From the NCBI GenBank assembly GCA_902595755.1, contig CACJRF010000008.1:1-64000 (forward strand): 64,000 nt of DNA. The letters are read 5' to 3'. Origin of the DNA: an uncultured Alphaproteobacteria bacterium (GTDB lineage: Bacteria > Pseudomonadota > Alphaproteobacteria > Methylaequorales > Methylaequoraceae). Of the stretch, positions 48,452-58,833 are shown piece after piece. The notes below the pieces were generated by a model, which made no database searches, was not told the DNA's origin, and saw nothing but the letters and a program-made list of their open reading frames with translations. Position 1 is the stretch's first letter, and each line of letters starts with the position of its first letter. Position numbers and translations under genes: made by a program.

Positions 48452-49203
48452 ATTACTTTAGCCTCATTTTTAAGTTTTTCTACTAAATTGGATACATCTG
48501 GTACTTTTATACCAGCTTTTCTTTCTGGAGGATCATTAACTTCAAGAACTTCTAATCTAGGTGAAATATCGAGATTTAGATCCTTAGATTCAATTGTCTC
48601 TATTTTTTTTTGCTTCGCTTTCATTATGTTAGGAAGAGATGCATAACGTGGTTCGTTTAACCTCAAATCTGTTGTAACTACGCAAGGAATTTTTACTTTT
48701 ATGGTCTCTAAACCGCCATCAACTTCACGCGTCACGTTAAGGGTCCCGTCTTCATTCTTCTTTAATTCTGAAGCAAAAGTTGCTTGCGGGTAATTCGTGA
48801 GTGTTGCAACAATTTGTCCAGTTTGATTACAATCATCATCAATAGCTTGTTTACCCATGATTATCATTTCTGGGTTTTCCTTCTCACAAACTTCTTTTAT
48901 TATTTTTCCAACACCAAGGGGTTCTAGAAGAATATCATCAACTTTTACAAGTATTCCTCTGTCTGCTCCCATTGCTAAACCTGTTCTAATTGTTTCTTGG
49001 GATGAATCTTGTCCAATTGATAAAATAACAATCTCAGAAACCAAACCATTTTCTTTTAATCTAACTGCTTCCTCAACAGCTATCTCATCGAATGGATTCA
49101 TTGACATCTTAACATTATCTGTTTCTACACCAGTTTTATCTGACTTAACTCTTATCTTAACGTTATAATCTATAACTCTTTTTACGCACACTAAGGCTTT
49201 CAT
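48448..49203 (-). CDS. etfB: Electron transfer flavoprotein beta subunit
   Basis: [53 protein letters not shown]. Confidence 0.98.
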   Translation of the reverse strand: MKALVCVKRVIDYNVKIRVKSDKTGVETDNVKMSMNPFDEIAVEEAVRLKENGLVSEIVILSIGQDSSQETIRTGLAMGADRGILVKVDDILLEPLGVGKIIKEVCEKENPEMIIMGKQAIDDDCNQTGQIVATLTNYPQATFASELKKNEDGTLNVTREVDGGLETIKVKIPCVVTTDLRLNEPRYASLPNIMKAKQKKIETIESKDLNLDISPRLEVLEVNDPPERKAGIKVPDVSNLVEKLKNEAKVI

Positions 49204-49206
49204 ATT

Positions 49207-49755
49207 TTACCCTTTCTTCTCTGGAGTCCAAAGTATATCACCAAGTTCTCTATTCTCAAACCTTGCAGCCACAAAAAGAAAATCCGAAAGTCTGTTAATA
49301 TACTCTAGTAATGTTGGGTTAACTTCCTCTTTTTCAAGTAGATCAATGATTGATCTTTCCGCTCTTCTTACAATTGTTCGTGACAAATGTAAATAAGCAG
49401 ATGCATGTGTTCCTCCTGGTAGGATAAAAGAATTAAGTTCATCTAACTTCTCATTCAGTTTGTCTAACTCACTTTCTAGGAACAAGACTGGTTTTTGGAA
49501 TCTTTTACTATTTTCTTCTTTATATGGTTTGCAAAGATCAGCGCCTATGTCGAACAAGTGGTGCTGTATCATTCTAAGAATTAACCTTAATTCATCACTC
49601 GAGTATACGTAAGCTATGCCGATAGTACTGTTAGCTTCGTCTATCTCACCATAAGCTTTAATTCTATACTCATTTTTACTTACTCTATGACCGTCACCAA
49701 GGCTTGTTTGACCTTTATCTCCACCTTTTGTATAAATTTTATCTAATTTTATCAA
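49207..49755 (-). CDS. pduO: ATP:cob(I)alamin adenosyltransferase, PduO type
   Basis: KIYTKGGDKGQTSLGDG, YGEIDEANSTIG, FILPGGTHASAYLHLSRTIVRRAER. Confidence 0.94.
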   Translation of the reverse strand: MIKLDKIYTKGGDKGQTSLGDGHRVSKNEYRIKAYGEIDEANSTIGIAYVYSSDELRLILRMIQHHLFDIGADLCKPYKEENSKRFQKPVLFLESELDKLNEKLDELNSFILPGGTHASAYLHLSRTIVRRAERSIIDLLEKEEVNPTLLEYINRLSDFLFVAARFENRELGDILWTPEKKG

Positions 49756-49768
49756 ATTATTTTCAAGT

Positions 49769-49963
49769 CTAGGATTTCACAAATAAGGCTATCGTTAAAA
49801 CAATTAAGCTTATAAATTGTATGAGAACTCTGTATCTCATAAATAAATTTATTTTGTTATTTTTATCATCTCCCGATCTTGCTGTGTAAAATAGGCCAGC
49901 CATTAAAACTCCAAAAGTCGTAATTAAACAAATTACGATTAAAATATTTAGAAAAAAACCCAT
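49769..49963 (-). CDS. Twin-transmembrane / HIG1-like small membrane protein
   Basis: 64 aa, two TM helices with MRYRVLIQF between; position next to PduO/etf genes. Confidence 0.75.
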   Translation of the reverse strand: MGFFLNILIVICLITTFGVLMAGLFYTARSGDDKNNKINLFMRYRVLIQFISLIVLTIALFVKS

Positions 49964-51648
49964 TATCTTGCGATAAGACCCTTAGCAACAATCTGTGCTT
50001 GGATCTCGGCTGCACCTTCAAATATATTTAAAATTCTTGAGTCACAAAGCACTCTACTTACAGGGTACTCTAAAGCATAACCATTTCCACCGTGAATTTG
50101 GAGTGCACTATCCGCCGAACTCCAGGCAACCCTTGCGGCTAGGAGTTTAGCCATACCAGCTTCTATATCACATCTAACATCATTATCTTTTTCACGTGCT
50201 GAAAATAAAGTTATCTGTCTAGACACTGTAATTTCCATAACCATCCACGCCAATTTATTGAAAATTCTTGGGAATTTGATTATTTGTTTTCCAAATTGAC
50301 TTCTATCTTTGGCGTATTGAAGAGCTAATTCTAAGGCATTTTGAGCTACACCAACGGCTCTTGCAGCTGTTTGGATTCTTGCTGATTCGAATGTTTCCAT
50401 TAGTTGTTTAAATCCGTTTCCTTCCTCCTCACCTAATAATTGTTTTTTACTAACCTTAATGTCATCCAATGCTATTTCATATTCTTTCATTCCTCTGTAG
50501 CCTAAAACCTCAATTTCGCTTCCACTCATACCATCCATAGGGAAAGGGTTTTCACAATTTCCTCTGGGTTTTTCAACTAGAAACATACTTAGTCCTTTAT
50601 AACCTTTTTTATCCAAATCGGTTCTTGCTAGAACAGTCATGAGATCTGATCTTGCTCCATGGGTTATCCAGGTCTTATTTCCTGTAATTGTATAATCTGA
50701 TCCGTTGAGGGTTGCCCTTGTTGCTAAACTTCCAAGATCTGAACCAGTGTTTGGCTCTGTAAAAACTGCAGTAGTTAAGATATTTCCGCTAGCAATTTCT
50801 GGAAGATATTTTTTCTTTTGCTCCTCTGTACCACCTAATCTAATTAATTCGCCAGCAATCTCTGCCCTTGTTCCAAGTGAACCAGCTGCAAGAAAGCCCC
50901 TAGAAAGTTCTTCTGTAACAACACACATAGCGATTTTCCCCATCCCTAAACCACCATAATTTTCTGGTATAGCAATGCTAAACACACCAAGCTCAGCCAT
51001 TTTTTCTAAAGTTTGGTCTGGAATTAAGTCATCTTTTAAATGCCACTCATTCGCGTATGGAATGATTTCTTCCTCTGTAAATTTTCTAAATTGATCTTGT
51101 ATCATTTCCAAAGTTTCGTCATTTAAACCTAGGTTAGGGAAAATTCCATTTTCTAACGAATTAACGATATCTTTTTTTAACTCATTGGATAAACCAAATG
51201 AAATAAGTTCGTTTACATTAGGTTCATCAGCAAATTTAAAGTCATTTTTGGTAATACCAATGTCAGACAATCTCACAATTTCAGTTTGGCTTATCATTAT
51301 TCCGTCACGCATTTGTGAAACATACTCTGCGAATGAATAAAGTAATATATTATAATCAATTTCTGCTGCCTTATTGGAATCTTTCAATCTAATTAACCAA
51401 TTAAAGGTTTCTCTTAGACCTATTCTGTAGGTTTCAAACCATGCGAAGCCGTGGGATTCGAATTGATAATTTTCAAGTAGTGCGTTGTCGATTCTGTTAT
51501 CTTTAGTCAAAGTTTTAACAAAATAATCTTTAGATTTTTTTGACATAGCTTCTAGCTCACTAAGAACAAGTTCAAATGTCTTGATTCTCTCATCTACGAA
51601 AGATTTAATATTTATGTGGTTACTTTCAATATTTACTGTACTATCCAT
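49963..51648 (-). CDS. mcd: Methylsuccinyl-CoA dehydrogenase (acyl-CoA dehydrogenase family with N-terminal extension)
   Basis: 561 aa, acyl-CoA dehydrogenase core (TEPNTGSDLGSLATRA, QIHGGNGYALEYPVSR) plus ~170-aa N-extension; adjacent to ccr. Confidence 0.9.
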   Translation of the reverse strand: MDSTVNIESNHINIKSFVDERIKTFELVLSELEAMSKKSKDYFVKTLTKDNRIDNALLENYQFESHGFAWFETYRIGLRETFNWLIRLKDSNKAAEIDYNILLYSFAEYVSQMRDGIMISQTEIVRLSDIGITKNDFKFADEPNVNELISFGLSNELKKDIVNSLENGIFPNLGLNDETLEMIQDQFRKFTEEEIIPYANEWHLKDDLIPDQTLEKMAELGVFSIAIPENYGGLGMGKIAMCVVTEELSRGFLAAGSLGTRAEIAGELIRLGGTEEQKKKYLPEIASGNILTTAVFTEPNTGSDLGSLATRATLNGSDYTITGNKTWITHGARSDLMTVLARTDLDKKGYKGLSMFLVEKPRGNCENPFPMDGMSGSEIEVLGYRGMKEYEIALDDIKVSKKQLLGEEEGNGFKQLMETFESARIQTAARAVGVAQNALELALQYAKDRSQFGKQIIKFPRIFNKLAWMVMEITVSRQITLFSAREKDNDVRCDIEAGMAKLLAARVAWSSADSALQIHGGNGYALEYPVSRVLCDSRILNIFEGAAEIQAQIVAKGLIAR

Positions 51649-51680
51649 TTTATCGTTCCAAAGGTTAATCTATATATATA

Positions 51681-52907
51681 TTATACTTCATTCAAAGTTT
51701 TCAATCCAGTTTTTTTAGCTTGTACTAAAGCAGCCATATTACCTGGAAGATGCTTGTTATTCATCATTTTTGTGTGAGCGAATGGTATTTCCTCCCATTT
51801 GAAGCATTCAGACATCAAAGGATTTATGAGTTTCTGAATCATCATTTCATTAGCCTGATTTGCTTGATATAAGTTTGCGAAGTGACTACCTTGTATCCTT
51901 TTTTGTCGCATCCATACATATCTTGCATCCATTGTTAGATTATAGCCAGATGTACCAGCGCATATAACAACCATTCCGCCAGTTTTAACAAGATAAGTTG
52001 AAACTGGGAATGTCGATTCACCAGGGTGTTCAAAAACTATGTCTACATCTTTTTTTCCAGTGATTTCCCAAATATCTTTCCCTAGAACTCTACATTTTTT
52101 AATAAAATCACTGTAACCATTTGGATCCTTAACATCTGGTAGTTGACCAAAACAATCATAGTTTTTTCTATTGAGTACTCCTACGGCCCCCAGATTTTTT
52201 ACAAAAGGAATTTTATCATCGTCAGATATGACACCAATAGCGTTTGCACCAACAGCCTTACAAATTTGAACAGCCATACTTCCTATGCCACCAGATGCTC
52301 CCCAAACCAGAACATTCATTCCAGGTTTAAGCGCATGTGGCGGATGTCCAAATAACATTCTGTAGGCTGTAGCAAGAGTTAAAGTATAACACCCACTTTC
52401 CTCCCAGGAAAGGTGTTGAGGTTTTTTCAATAATTGACGAGACTGAACTGTAGTAAATTGTGCAAATGAACCGTCATTTGTTTCATAACCCCAAATTTGT
52501 TGAGATTTAGAATACATTGGTTCTCCACCATTACATTCTTCATCATCACCATCATCCCGGTTACAATGTATAATAACTTCATCTCCGATCTTCCACCTTT
52601 TCACATTTTCGCCAACTGCCCATACTATGCCAGATGCATCTGAACCTCCAATGTGATATCCTGTATCTTTTCCTATAACTGAGATCGGGATACCTTGAGA
52701 TGCCCAAACATTATTGTAATTAATGCCTACTGCCATGACCATTACAAGAACTTCATCCTTACCAGGTTTTTGTACTGGCATCTTTTCAATTTGCATAGCT
52801 TTTTCTGGCACACCCAATCGATCTTCTCTTATTACCCAGGCATACATCTCGTCTGGTATTACTCCTAATTCTGGAATTTCTCCAAGCTCATATATTTTTT
52901 TTGCCAT
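51681..52907 (-). CDS. ccr: Crotonyl-CoA carboxylase/reductase
   Basis: AVGINYNNVWASQGIPISVI, HIGGSDASGIVWAVG, WGASGGIGSMAVQICKAVGA. Confidence 0.96.
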   Translation of the reverse strand: MAKKIYELGEIPELGVIPDEMYAWVIREDRLGVPEKAMQIEKMPVQKPGKDEVLVMVMAVGINYNNVWASQGIPISVIGKDTGYHIGGSDASGIVWAVGENVKRWKIGDEVIIHCNRDDGDDEECNGGEPMYSKSQQIWGYETNDGSFAQFTTVQSRQLLKKPQHLSWEESGCYTLTLATAYRMLFGHPPHALKPGMNVLVWGASGGIGSMAVQICKAVGANAIGVISDDDKIPFVKNLGAVGVLNRKNYDCFGQLPDVKDPNGYSDFIKKCRVLGKDIWEITGKKDVDIVFEHPGESTFPVSTYLVKTGGMVVICAGTSGYNLTMDARYVWMRQKRIQGSHFANLYQANQANEMMIQKLINPLMSECFKWEEIPFAHTKMMNNKHLPGNMAALVQAKKTGLKTLNEV

Positions 52908-53036
52908 AGTTTTTCCTTTAAAGTCTGTTATCTACAAAACAATTTGAATTATAAAAAAATTACGTTATATCACTTAATTTAAAAATTACATTAATTTTTT
53001 ATTGTTACCCAAATTATTTGATATAATTTATTTATT

Positions 53037-55019
53037 ATGAATAATACCGTAAAAGACAAACCATGGATGATCAGAACTTATGCTGGTCATTCTAGCGCCG
53101 AGGCATCAAATAGTTTATATAAACAAAACTTAAAAAAAGGACAAACCGGACTTTCAGTTGCATTTGATTTACCTACGCAAACTGGCTACGATTCCGACCA
53201 TATTCTTTCTAAAGGGGAGGTAGGTAAGGTTGGAGTGCCAATAAGCCATGTAGGTAATATGCAAACATTATTCAAAAAAATACCTTTAGAAAAAATGAAT
53301 ACTTCAATGACTATTAATGCTCCAGCTCCATGGTTATTGTCCTTATATATTGCTACTGCCGAAAAACAGGGTGTTGACAGAAAACAATTGTCGGGAACTA
53401 CACAAAATGACATAACTAAGGAATATTTATCTAGAGGAACTTATATATTTCCTCCCGGTCCAAGTCTAAAACTTACAACTGATGTAATAAGGTTTACCAC
53501 CCAGGAAGTTCCAAAGTGGAATCCGATCAATATTTGCTCTTATCATCTTCAAGAAGCCGGAGCTACTCCAGAGCAAGAACTTTCTTTTTCTCTTGCTACT
53601 GCTATTGGAATTTTGGAGTTTTTAAGAAATTCTGAAAAAATTGAAAAAAATCTTTTTGAAAAGATTGTTGGTAGAATTAGCTTTTTTGTAAATTCGGGAA
53701 TGAGATTTATTACTGAAACATCCAAAATGATTGCATTTACTGAATTATGGGATGAAATCTGCAAAAAGAGGTTTTCTGTTAAGGATCCAAAATACAGAAG
53801 GTTTAGATACGGTATGCAAGTAAACTCTTTAGGACTAACAGAGTTACAACCAGAAAACAATGTCTATAGAATTTTAATTCAGATGCTTCCAGTGGTTTTA
53901 GCTAAAAATTCCCGAGCACGTGCTGTTCAACTTCCTGCCTGGAATGAAGCGCTTGGATTACCAAGACCCTGGGACCAACAATGGAGTTTAAGATTACAGC
54001 AAATTATGGCTTATGAAACAGATTTACTTGAATTTAATGATATTTTTGCTGGATCTGATGTTTTAAGAAACAAGGTTAATGACTTAAAAGATTCTGCATA
54101 TAAAGAACTAAAAAGTGTAGACGAATTTGGAGGACTGGTCCAGGCAATTGAAAATGGTTACATGAAGAGTCAACTTGTAAAATCGCAAACGCAAAGGCAA
54201 AGAAATATAGAATCAGGAGAACAAAAGGTTGTTGGTGTAAATTGCTTCGAAGATGGAGAATCTTCTCCTTTGATTTCTAAAATAGATGGTGGGTTTATGA
54301 AAGTTGATGAAAATTCAGAGAAATCCCAGGTAAAAAACGTATTTCAATGGAAAGCTAATAGAGATAAAAAGAAAATTGATAATCTCCTTTCAATATTAAA
54401 AGAAAAGGCAAAGACTGGGGAAAATATTATGGAAATATCAATAAAATGTGCTCACGAAGGTGTAACAACCGGTGAATGGTCTGATACAATGAGAGATGTA
54501 TTTGGCGAGTATAGAGCCCCAACTGGAATTGTTTCTTCAAATATTAAAAAAAGAAAGACTGCTTCAGATGAAATTGAAATTCTATCTAAGGAAATAGAAT
54601 TAATAACAAAAAAAATTAAAAGGCGTCCAAAAATGCTTGTCGGCAAACCAGGCTTGGATGGTCACTCAAATGGGGCTGAACAAATTGCTGTAAGAGCTAG
54701 AGATATCGGTATAGAAGTAGTTTATGATGGTATTAGGTCTACACCTGAGCAATTAGTTGTAGCTTCAATTGAAGAAGGAGTCCACATTATAGGTTTATCA
54801 ATATTGTCTGGATCACACGTCCATTTAGTAAATGTAGTTCTTAATTTATTAAAAAAAAATAAATACTCTCACATTCCTGTTATTGTAGGTGGCATCATAC
54901 CACCAGTAGATGAAAAAAAACTACTATCCAAAGGTGTTAAAGCTGTCTTTACTCCGAAAGATTTTAAGATCGAGAATATTTTAAAAATAATCACATCGAT
55001 AATTAAAGATTCCGTATGA
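53037..55019 (+). CDS. ecm: Ethylmalonyl-CoA mutase (B12-dependent acyl-CoA mutase)
   Basis: GLSVAFDLPTQTGYDSDH, C-terminal B12-binding GKPGLDGHSNGAEQIAVRARDIGIEVVYDGIRSTPEQ; beside ccr/mcd. Confidence 0.9.
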   Translation: MNNTVKDKPWMIRTYAGHSSAEASNSLYKQNLKKGQTGLSVAFDLPTQTGYDSDHILSKGEVGKVGVPISHVGNMQTLFKKIPLEKMNTSMTINAPAPWLLSLYIATAEKQGVDRKQLSGTTQNDITKEYLSRGTYIFPPGPSLKLTTDVIRFTTQEVPKWNPINICSYHLQEAGATPEQELSFSLATAIGILEFLRNSEKIEKNLFEKIVGRISFFVNSGMRFITETSKMIAFTELWDEICKKRFSVKDPKYRRFRYGMQVNSLGLTELQPENNVYRILIQMLPVVLAKNSRARAVQLPAWNEALGLPRPWDQQWSLRLQQIMAYETDLLEFNDIFAGSDVLRNKVNDLKDSAYKELKSVDEFGGLVQAIENGYMKSQLVKSQTQRQRNIESGEQKVVGVNCFEDGESSPLISKIDGGFMKVDENSEKSQVKNVFQWKANRDKKKIDNLLSILKEKAKTGENIMEISIKCAHEGVTTGEWSDTMRDVFGEYRAPTGIVSSNIKKRKTASDEIEILSKEIELITKKIKRRPKMLVGKPGLDGHSNGAEQIAVRARDIGIEVVYDGIRSTPEQLVVASIEEGVHIIGLSILSGSHVHLVNVVLNLLKKNKYSHIPVIVGGIIPPVDEKKLLSKGVKAVFTPKDFKIENILKIITSIIKDSV

Positions 55020-55866
55020 GCAAAAAAAAACTCTTGAATTAGCAATAGATCTTTTAAATGAAATAAATACTTTCGAGTTAAGTGCATACACACCTATAAG
55101 GTTCAAAAATAAAAATATTGGGTGGTTAAATAACAAAACTATATTGAAGAATTCTCTTACTACAAATAATGATTATATAAAATATTCTGAGTTAGATGAA
55201 TTTATAAAAAATCTTGAAAAAAATCAGTCATCAACTGAAAATTGTCCGGTCTTTTTATTCCCATCCCTAAAACCAAAAAAAGTTTTTTCCGAAACTGCTA
55301 AATTCTGCAACGAAAATATATTTATTATTAAAAGAAACTTATTATCACTTTTTGGCTTGCCATCATATGGTGTGCATTGTAACGTCTGGAGAAAGCATAA
55401 AGACAAATTTATTATCTATTTTGCTAAAAGAGCAAAAAAACTTAAAAGTTTTCCATGTTATATAGATAATACAGTAGCTGGCGGACAACCAACTAATTTA
55501 TCAATTTTTGAAAATTTAAAAAAAGAAGCATATGAAGAAGCAGGTATTAGTGGTAAATACTTAAAAAAAGTTCAACGTGGAAATATTGTTAGTTATTTTC
55601 ATAATAATAATGATGATTTTATTTCAGCCGTTATTTTTAATTATCACCTTAATAAAGTTGATGAGTTAGAACTCAAAAATATTGATGGTGAAGTTGAAAG
55701 TTTTTTTTCTCTTACTCTTGAAAATATATACAAATTACTAGAGAAGAATCAGCTAAAACCTAATTGTATAATCCCTATTTTAGATTTTATTTTATTAAAT
55801 GATTATCATTTTTTATCAAAAGGGACTATTGTTGAAATTAAGAAAATATTACGATTAGATGAATGA
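55016..55866 (+). CDS. NUDIX hydrolase with DUF4743-like N-terminus; ATG and body are in different frames across an A9 tract
   Basis: Body ORF 55144-55866 has NUDIX-like GGQPTNLSIFENLKKEAYEEAGI; its frame stays open upstream to 55003 (QKKTLELAIDLLNEINTFELSAYTPIRFKNKNIGWLN...); only ATG overlapping the ecm stop (55016) is one frame off. Confidence 0.75.
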
Positions 55867-56512
55867 ATTTTTAAATGGCCCTGCAATTAATTTTGACCAA
55901 GGACAGTTCGATAAGATAATTATATTCTTACACGGTTATGGTGCCAATGGTCATGATTTGATTTCCATTGGAAATGCTTGGCATAAAGAACTTCCTAATA
56001 CGATGTTTATTTCACCTAATGCACCATTTGAATGCCCATGGGGAAATAATGCTTACCAATGGTTTGAGCTAAGCTCAATATCCCCAAAAAATATTGGTAG
56101 TGGTTTAGATAAGGCTGGGCCATATCTTAATGGATTTATTGATCATATCTCTAAAGAAACAAAGGTTCCTCATGATAAAATATTCTTTGTTTCTTTCTCA
56201 CAAGGAACAATGATGGCTCTATATCATTTGTGTAAAAGAAAATCTAAGTGTGCTGGAATAATGGGGTATTCAGGTCTACTTTTTGACGACGAAGATTTTA
56301 ATCTTAGTATTAAAAGTAAGCCACCAATTCGATTATATCATGGTAAAAATGACGATATAATAACATTTGAACAAACCATTAATGCATCCAAAAAACTGAA
56401 ATCCCTTAATTTCGATGTTGATCATAGAATAAAGGATTTTTTAGGTCATGGAATTGATGAAGATGGTCTGGAATATGGTTTAGAGTTCATAAAAAAAACA
56501 TTTAATATTTAA
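55859..56512 (+). CDS. Phospholipase/carboxylesterase family alpha/beta hydrolase
   Basis: IIFLHGYGANGHDLISIG, VSFSQGTMMALYH, LGHGID. Confidence 0.9.
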   Translation: MNEFLNGPAINFDQGQFDKIIIFLHGYGANGHDLISIGNAWHKELPNTMFISPNAPFECPWGNNAYQWFELSSISPKNIGSGLDKAGPYLNGFIDHISKETKVPHDKIFFVSFSQGTMMALYHLCKRKSKCAGIMGYSGLLFDDEDFNLSIKSKPPIRLYHGKNDDIITFEQTINASKKLKSLNFDVDHRIKDFLGHGIDEDGLEYGLEFIKKTFNI

Positions 56513-56554
56513 AATTGTAATAAAATCCCAATGTTATTAGAATAGGAATTTATT

Positions 56555-57115
56555 ATGAGTATATCTTTAAACAGTTGCCCAGCACTTGTACTAAACGCAG
56601 ATTATCAACCTTTGAGTTATTACCCTTTATCTACTTGGTCTTGGAAAGATGCACTCAAAGCCGTGTTTTTAGAAAGAGTAAATGTAGTCTCAGAATATGA
56701 CAAATATGTAAGGTCACCCTCAATAAAATTTAAACTCCCAAGCGTAATTTCATTAAAAGATTATATCCCCCTTCCAGAGAAAGCAGCTTTTACAAGATTT
56801 AATGTATTCTTACGAGACAAATTTCTATGCCAATATTGTCACACAAGTTTTAAAGTTGAAGATTTAACCTTCGACCACGTTCTGCCAAAATCAAAAGGAG
56901 GACAAACAACCTGGGATAATGTAGTTACATGCTGTAGAAAATGTAATACAACCAAGGGAAATAAGCTACTTACTAAAACAAGTTTTTCATTAATTTCAAA
57001 TCCGTATACTCCAAACAACTATGAATTGAAAGAAATTGGAAGATTATTCCCACCGAATTTTTTACATCAAAGTTGGAATGATTTTTTATATTGGGACTCA
57101 GAGCTAGAGCCTTAA
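56555..57115 (+). CDS. HNH endonuclease
   Basis: LCQYCHTSF...LTFDHVLPKSKGGQTTWDNVVTCCRKCNTTKGNK. Confidence 0.92.
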   Translation: MSISLNSCPALVLNADYQPLSYYPLSTWSWKDALKAVFLERVNVVSEYDKYVRSPSIKFKLPSVISLKDYIPLPEKAAFTRFNVFLRDKFLCQYCHTSFKVEDLTFDHVLPKSKGGQTTWDNVVTCCRKCNTTKGNKLLTKTSFSLISNPYTPNNYELKEIGRLFPPNFLHQSWNDFLYWDSELEP

Positions 57116-57637
57116 TCATAATTTTTTTGATATTTTTATTGCTAATTTTGTAATATTTTTTGTAATTAATTTAAAGAAAAACGTCCCTTTTTGGTTATCA
57201 TTTTTTTTTCGAGACCTCAATTTATGCTGATTTTCTTCATTACAAAATTTTATAATATTTTTTCTTAAATCACTTCTTACATTCTTTTTTTTCAAATATT
57301 CTACTTGTTCTTGATAATGATCAACAATTGTACTTTCGATTGCTTCAGTACAAGCATGAACATATTTTTCTCCTAGTACGGACGACACAAACCCTAATGC
57401 AGTTCCTCCGACTTTCCATAAGGGTTGCATTATTGTTGGTCTAGTTCTGCTTAATAATATTTGTTGTTCAAAATATTCTAGGTGAACCTTTTCTTCAGAG
57501 GAGATTCTTTTAAGTTCCTTTTTGAGAAGATTATTTTTACTGAATCTAATTTGAGAATTATAAATTATTTGCGCTCCATATTCTCCGGCATGGTTAACTC
57601 TAAGAATTTCCTCAATCTTTTTTTTATTTTTGTTCAT
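57116..57637 (-). CDS. coq7: Demethoxyubiquinone hydroxylase
   Basis: RVNHAGEYGAQIIYNSQ, EEKVHLEYF, EKYVHACTEAIESTIVDHY. Confidence 0.95.
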   Translation of the reverse strand: MNKNKKKIEEILRVNHAGEYGAQIIYNSQIRFSKNNLLKKELKRISSEEKVHLEYFEQQILLSRTRPTIMQPLWKVGGTALGFVSSVLGEKYVHACTEAIESTIVDHYQEQVEYLKKKNVRSDLRKNIIKFCNEENQHKLRSRKKNDNQKGTFFFKLITKNITKLAIKISKKL

Positions 57638-58109
57638 TAATTCTTAACATAGCAAATGCCCACATAATTAAAAGTACCGATACTATTATATTAAAATTAG
57701 CTAATGATAAACCCATTATTGAAAATAAGATTTCGTTACATTTAGCAATAGGAACCTTTTCTAAGAAATTCCTAAGTTCCTCAATTGTCTCTATATCAGA
57801 TCCAGAAGAAGTACAATTCATTTCATATTTTACTACACCCCTTTCTACTAGACTGTGAAAAGATGCTATAAAAAAATTAGCTATCTGTAAAATTATAAAA
57901 ATAAATAAGAACTCTCTTATTTTTTTAAAAAAGACTAGACCTATACCAAAAATTATTGAGAGCAAATAAGGAATACGTTGGTAAATACATAATTTACACG
58001 GTGGGAAATTAAAAATATATTCAATCAACAAAGTTGAAATTAAAATACAGAAACTCACAGTAATTAACAAATATTCTGTGTTTTTTCTTATGAATTGAAA
58101 ATTGAACAT
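57624..58109 (-). CDS. dsbB: Disulfide bond formation protein DsbB
   Basis: FPPCKLCIYQRIPYLLSI, later Cys pair (NCTSSGS...AKCNE), four TM helices. Confidence 0.92.
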   Translation of the reverse strand: MFNFQFIRKNTEYLLITVSFCILISTLLIEYIFNFPPCKLCIYQRIPYLLSIIFGIGLVFFKKIREFLFIFIILQIANFFIASFHSLVERGVVKYEMNCTSSGSDIETIEELRNFLEKVPIAKCNEILFSIMGLSLANFNIIVSVLLIMWAFAMLRINEQK

Positions 58110-58130
58110 ATAAAGTTATTATTTAGAAGA

Positions 58131-58832
58131 ATGCTAGCATCTTTTAAAAAAAAATTTATAAAAACATCTCTAATCTACTACATATATAGGTATTTTAAAT
58201 ATAAATTTAAATCATTTACCTCTTATGGTGGAAGTGGCGAAGATATTTTTATCGCAAAATTCTTCCGAAATTTTAAAAAAGGTTTCTATGTTGACGTTGG
58301 TGCACTTCATCCAATTAATGGATCTCTTACTTACTTGCTTTATCAAAAAGGATGGAATGGAATTAATATTGATATGATCCAAGAAAATCTAAAACTATTT
58401 AATATTTTTAGAAAAAGAGATATAAATCTTGATATTGCAGTTTCATCGTCAAGGGGTTCCATAAATGCTTACTTATTTGAAGTAGGCTCTGGAGTTAATA
58501 CAAATCAATTGAAAATTGCTAGAGAATGGGAAAATAAAATTAATAAAAATTTTGTGATAAGAAAAGTAAAAAAAAATACACTTAATAATATTTTAATCAG
58601 TAATAAGGTTGTTAAGGAATTTGATTTTTTAAATATTGATGTTGAAGGTCATGAATTTGATGTTCTTAAGGGTCTAAATTTAAAAAAATATAGGCCCAAA
58701 CTTATTTCGATAGAAATTCATGTTTTAAAAACAAAAGAAATCTTTCGCACAAACGTATTTAAGTATTTAAGTAAGAATAATTATGAGCTTGTTTCGCAAT
58801 ACAAACAAACTTCTTTTTTCACACCTAAATGA
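58131..58832 (+). CDS. FkbM-family methyltransferase (start taken at ATG 58131; ORF track starts at TTG 58095)
   Basis: GFYVDVGALHPINGSLTYLLYQKGWNGINIDMIQEN, DFLNIDVEGHEFDVLKGL. Confidence 0.9.
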   Translation: MLASFKKKFIKTSLIYYIYRYFKYKFKSFTSYGGSGEDIFIAKFFRNFKKGFYVDVGALHPINGSLTYLLYQKGWNGINIDMIQENLKLFNIFRKRDINLDIAVSSSRGSINAYLFEVGSGVNTNQLKIAREWENKINKNFVIRKVKKNTLNNILISNKVVKEFDFLNIDVEGHEFDVLKGLNLKKYRPKLISIEIHVLKTKEIFRTNVFKYLSKNNYELVSQYKQTSFFTPK

Positions 58833-58833
58833 T

